In this document: positions 61,122-64,000 of the stretch, one piece after another | Layout of the letters: every line of letters begins with the position of its first letter | Position numbering within the stretch: the first letter of the stretch is position 1 | Assembly (NCBI GenBank): GCA_045602425.1 | Contig: JAZSBO010000026.1 | Span: 62,001-126,000, forward strand | Origin: RGIG9608 sp045602425 | Lineage (GTDB): Bacteria > Bacteroidota > Bacteroidia > Bacteroidales > Paludibacteraceae | Direction: 5' to 3' | Length of the DNA: 64,000 nucleotides | Translations under genes and position numbers: made by a program | Notes under the pieces: generated by a model | The model's input: only the letters and a program-made list of their open reading frames with translations | Told to the model about the DNA's origin: nothing | Databases searched by the model: none

Positions 61122-62276
61122 TTATTCCGAAGCAAAATGAATTATACCTGAATAACTACCTGTTATTCGGGTATTTTCATATCGAAGATTGTAAATTAAG
61201 TTATAAGTAGAATTATCTCTACTAACCTCTACATCGCCAGACGTTATCAAAGAATCTTCTGTCCCAAGCAAGCAGCAACCATTATAAGTACCATCGACAA
61301 ACTCACCTCTAATCAAAGAAAATTCGTTGTTCGTTGAAGAAATAGTATAAGTCCCCACAGGAATAAAATTAGAAGCAGAATTAGCAACATTTAAAAACAA
61401 CTGCAAAGAATCCGTTTCGTTCTTTAAAAGAACTTTTAACTGTTTTATATTGCCTTCTGTAGCAACATCTTGTGCTGTTGCAGAAGAAAACGTCATTGTT
61501 TTCTCTTCGACATCTGATTCCGAAGCATCAAAAGCAGCAATCGGTCCTACATATTTTCCTGAAATAACTTCACCCTTTTCTCCTAAAAAAGAAACATTTA
61601 TATCGTATTCATCTGCATTTTTATTAACTGTAAAATTACCGCTTTTAATAAAAATTGCACCAACATTTTGATCTATCATTTGTCCTAAATAGGTACCTGG
61701 AGCATATTGTTCTACATTACTACCCGGGAAAAATGTAAAAGCCTTACCTATAGTATCACTACTAAATGTCCCTGCAACAAGCAAGGTGTCATTCTCCTGT
61801 TGATTCAACGAAACATTAAGAAAGAAACCTTCTCCTCCTATACCACCAGCACCATTATGAACAAGTCCTTCGTCTAATAATCGGAGAACTATATTATTTG
61901 TTCCCTTTTCATAAATATCACCTAAAAAATACAATACTGCTGAATGAAACGAAAAATCTGCTTTTACAGCCAATACCGTTATTTTGCATTCTGCAAATAC
62001 TTTTCCACAAACTGCTCCTACCGTAGCTTCACCCGGAGTTAATGCTCTAATAGTCCCATTATCAGAAACCGACACTACACTCTCATTACTACTCTCCCAT
62101 GTTATTTTTGCACTACGTGTAGCCGCAAGCGGATATACTAAAACTTCAAGTTGAGCAGTATCGCCCATAGTCATTGTTTTTACTCTTTCGTTAAGAACTA
62201 AAGATGTTACTTTTTCTTGGTCGCACGAGACCAAAAACAAAGCTAAAAATACTAAAGCAAAAGAAATTCTCTTCAT
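61122..62276 (-). CDS. Big_2-domain lipoprotein, unknown function
   Basis: A 384-residue lipoprotein: lipobox LVSC, then an Ig-like Big_2 domain (about residues 25-105, VTSLVLNERVKTMTMGDTAQL ... GTIRALTPGEATVGAVCG) and a beta-rich remainder (110-384) without named family. The convergent protease ends only 2 bases away. It may be a surface or periplasmic protein; no enzymatic motif is seen. It lies 4 bases after the LolE-type permease gene on the same strand, so it might belong to that operon. Confidence 0.75.
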   Translation of the reverse strand: MKRISFALVFLALFLVSCDQEKVTSLVLNERVKTMTMGDTAQLEVLVYPLAATRSAKITWESSNESVVSVSDNGTIRALTPGEATVGAVCGKVFAECKITVLAVKADFSFHSAVLYFLGDIYEKGTNNIVLRLLDEGLVHNGAGGIGGEGFFLNVSLNQQENDTLLVAGTFSSDTIGKAFTFFPGSNVEQYAPGTYLGQMIDQNVGAIFIKSGNFTVNKNADEYDINVSFLGEKGEVISGKYVGPIAAFDASESDVEEKTMTFSSATAQDVATEGNIKQLKVLLKNETDSLQLFLNVANSASNFIPVGTYTISSTNNEFSLIRGEFVDGTYNGCCLLGTEDSLITSGDVEVSRDNSTYNLIYNLRYENTRITGSYSGIIHFASE

Positions 62277-62280
62277 TGTT

Positions 62281-63510
62281 TTAAAACTTTTTTCGTAAAT
62301 ATCGAACAGGATAATATGCAGCTAAAAAACCTAATGCCACTACTGTTAAAAATATAAGAACAATATCTCCGAAATGAACGATTACAGGATACGACTCAAT
62401 AATAAAATTTCCACCTAATTTCAGCCAACCGAAATATTGTTGAGAAAGACATAAAAGAATTCCTAAAATCAATCCAACAAATGCACCCGTAATTGAAATC
62501 AACCATCCTTCAAATAAAAAAATCATACGTATCAACTGGTGTGATGCCCCAAGTTTTTGCAAAGTAGAAATATCCTCCTTTTTATCGACAATAAGCATGG
62601 AAAGCGATCCTATAATATTAAAAGTAGCAACAAGAAGTATCAACAAAAGGATTAAAAAAGTTATCCACTTTTCGATTTGCATAATACGAAAAGAATCCGA
62701 TTGTTGTTCATACTTGTTTTTTACAGTAAACGATTCACCCAATAGTTTTTTTATCTCTTTCTGCGTAGCGTTTAGTTTGTTAGGTTTTATTTTCAATTCT
62801 ACAGCAGAAACATCTGTAGAATCACGTTCAAACAACGAACGTGCCATACTAATATCTACAAACAGATATTTATGATCAAGATCTTTTTCTTGTGTTAAAT
62901 ACACTCCTGTTATCAACGCATTCTGTTGATTAAAAGCTCTATCAGGTACAGCAATATTTATTTTCCCCTCGCGTTTTGGAACAAATATTTTTAACGCATC
63001 AGAAAACTGCAATCCAACACTTAATTGCCATGCCAAACCCGCACCAATGACGGCATAATTATGAAAATAATCGTGTACCAAAAACTGACCATCATACAAA
63101 ATGCTATCGACTGGAATAGCTTTCAAATAGTTTTTATCAATGCCTTTTATTACTACAGGCGATTGCCTATTTTGATAAGCAATTAGAGCATTATCTTCCA
63201 ACACCTCACTAAAGTAAAGCACGTCGTCCATTGCTTTTATCTGTTCAAATTCAGCAGTATTGATACAAAAAGTTTTACCCTCTACAACTTCTATCTTCAA
63301 ATCAGGGTCAAAATAAGCGAACATATTTTTCACCAACGACTCAAATCCATTAAACACAGACAGCACACAAACCAAAGCCAACGTGCCTAAACAAACGCCA
63401 CTTGCTGCGATAAAAGATATTACATTTATCGCATTCTGTTTCTTTTTAGAAAAAAGATAACGGAATGCAATGAAAAATGCGAAATGATAATTTCGTTTTC
63501 TCTTTGACAT
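62281..63510 (-). CDS. lolE: Lipoprotein-releasing ABC permease, LolC/E-like
   Basis: A 409-residue permease of the FtsX/MacB_PCD type: one N-terminal membrane segment (about 24-46), a periplasmic domain, and three C-terminal membrane segments (about 280-300, 325-350, 375-395). The MSKRKRNYHFAFFIAFRYLFSKKKQNAINVISFI start is typical of LolC/LolE. It should extract lipoproteins from the inner membrane with the LolD ATPase (20332-20982). Its ATG overlaps the rbfA stop by one base, so the two are coupled. Whether it is the C or E type, or a single homodimeric form, is not clear from sequence. Confidence 0.9.
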   Translation of the reverse strand: MSKRKRNYHFAFFIAFRYLFSKKKQNAINVISFIAASGVCLGTLALVCVLSVFNGFESLVKNMFAYFDPDLKIEVVEGKTFCINTAEFEQIKAMDDVLYFSEVLEDNALIAYQNRQSPVVIKGIDKNYLKAIPVDSILYDGQFLVHDYFHNYAVIGAGLAWQLSVGLQFSDALKIFVPKREGKINIAVPDRAFNQQNALITGVYLTQEKDLDHKYLFVDISMARSLFERDSTDVSAVELKIKPNKLNATQKEIKKLLGESFTVKNKYEQQSDSFRIMQIEKWITFLILLLILLVATFNIIGSLSMLIVDKKEDISTLQKLGASHQLIRMIFLFEGWLISITGAFVGLILGILLCLSQQYFGWLKLGGNFIIESYPVIVHFGDIVLIFLTVVALGFLAAYYPVRYLRKKF

Positions 63511-63845
63511 TATTTTTTCAATAAATTGTCAATATTCTCAAGATAATCAAGTGTATCATCAATAAAAAAAGAAAGTTCAGGAATTATTCTTAATTGATTT
63601 TTTACACGATTACCAAGTTCAAATCTTATCGATTTCACCGAGTCTTGAATATTGTTTAAAAGAATTTCAGATTTCTCACTTGGAAATATACTTAAATAAA
63701 TTCGAGCAATAGATAAGTCTGGCGAAACGCGGACGTTAGTTACCGATATCAATGTTCCTTGAACGCTTCGTGCATAAAGTAGAAATATCTCTCCTAACTC
63801 TTTTTGTAATAAACGAGCTATTTTTTGTTGACGTGTATTTTCCAT
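63510..63845 (-). CDS. rbfA: 30S ribosome-binding factor
   Basis: RbfA assists late 30S maturation and cold adaptation. The 111-residue protein shows ENTRQQKIARLLQKELGEIF, ISVTNVRVSPDLSIARIYLSIFP and the basic SIRFELGNRVKNQLRIIPELSF KH-type core. The ORF extends upstream to 63872, but the ATG at 63845 (MENTRQQKIARLL) is the standard start. It is the first gene of the rbfA-lolE unit. A TATCTTTG -7 box (63877-63870) lies upstream. Confidence 0.94.
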   Translation of the reverse strand: MENTRQQKIARLLQKELGEIFLLYARSVQGTLISVTNVRVSPDLSIARIYLSIFPSEKSEILLNNIQDSVKSIRFELGNRVKNQLRIIPELSFFIDDTLDYLENIDNLLKK

Positions 63846-63869
63846 ATAAATTTTATTATCTAACAAAGA

Positions 63870-63877
63870 CAAAGATA
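63870..63877 (-). promoter_or_regulatory. -7 box of rbfA-lolE
   Basis: TATCTTTG on the minus strand, about 24 bases before the rbfA ATG; no clear -33 element. Confidence 0.5.
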
Positions 63878-63929
63878 ATTACTTTTATTTTAATAGAATA
63901 CCTCGGCTAACAAATCATTTTCTTTTTCG

Positions 63930-63937
63930 TATTTTTG
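63930..63937 (+). promoter_or_regulatory. -7 box of the partial gene at the window end
   Basis: TATTTTTG, TAnnTTTG match, 29 bases before the ATG at 63967. Confidence 0.4.
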
Positions 63938-63966
63938 CAATCAATATTATTTTCACATAGCGTTTA

Positions 63967-64000
63967 TGCAAAAAATTAGACTTCTTATTGTTTGTTTTAC
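63967..64000 (+). CDS. Start of an unidentified gene, cut by the window end
   Basis: ATG at 63967 opens MQKIRLLIVCF, the beginning of a likely signal peptide or membrane segment; only 11 residues are in the window, so the product cannot be identified. Confidence 0.4.

Noticed and set aside
1..64000. CRISPR arrays, insertion sequences, prophage
   Set aside because: No regularly spaced direct repeats, transposase, integrase or phage structural gene was seen.

Overview
The window looks like chromosomal DNA of an AT-rich member of the Bacteroidales (phylum Bacteroidota). Evidence: the LpxC-FabZ fusion inside an lpxD-lpxC/fabZ-lpxA run; several large secreted proteins ending in type IX secretion (T9SS) C-terminal domains; many lipoproteins; family-restricted domains (GEVED, DUF2851, DUF4465, PCMD, FISUMP); promoters of the TTTG-N(18-20)-TAnnTTTG type; and almost no Shine-Dalgarno sequences. 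Genus cannot be fixed from the sequence alone. No insertion sequence, phage, integron or CRISPR array was seen.

Layout. 1-6.4 kb (+): end of murF, a Rieske-like lipoprotein, a frameshifted helix-hairpin-helix protein, a DEAD-box helicase, an SDR enzyme fused to a zinc-finger tail, a PCMD protein and L-rhamnose mutarotase. 6.5-16.7 kb (-): a 2103-residue T9SS surface protein with a small membrane-tailed partner, then gdhA, psd and cdsA. 16.8-19.6 kb (+): a polysaccharide flippase and an O-antigen ligase/polymerase-like protein. 19.6-26.3 kb: RNase H, a LolD-type ATPase, a DnaQ-like exonuclease, dnaN and the lipid A operon lpxD-lpxC/fabZ-lpxA. 26.4-29.2 kb: ilvC, a cluster of GTAGGGACG palindromes, a FISUMP lipoprotein and a 220-base imperfect hairpin with no gene in it. 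29.3-33.1 kb (-): a tight operon rimM-GH13-patatin-mazG. 33.2-37.8 kb: rplS with a structured leader, rsfS-ftsH, and a TPR/OmpA-like lipoprotein. 38-43.1 kb: a radical SAM/SPASM protein, a lipoprotein, a DUF2851 protein, an RluA synthase and a PLP-dependent beta-eliminating lyase. 43.2-48.4 kb (-): a GH29 fucosidase operon with a second giant GEVED/T9SS protein, then tRNA-Gly(CCC). 48.5-56.2 kb: an AspT/YidE-type transporter, a compact operon of small exported proteins (including a 50-residue lipoprotein and an exported DnaJ-type zinc-finger protein), an XRE-type regulator behind a leader hairpin, a porin, TerC and a DUF4465 lipoprotein. 56.3-64 kb: prfC and a UDG-like protein, a lipoprotein resembling a free protease prodomain beside a T9SS subtilase, a Big_2 lipoprotein, then rbfA-lolE.

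Most of the window is core envelope and information-processing metabolism. Peptidoglycan (MurF), lipid A (LpxA/C/D), phospholipid (CdsA, Psd), lipoprotein sorting (LolD, LolE) and surface glycan export (flippase, ligase) account for the cell envelope. The accessory layer is mostly exported: T9SS cargo, SUSD-free glycan enzymes and small lipoproteins. The least explained parts are the prodomain-like lipoprotein/subtilase pair, the small exported-protein operon at 51-52.2 kb, and the two unexplained hairpins at 28.95-29.17 kb and 52.62-52.73 kb.
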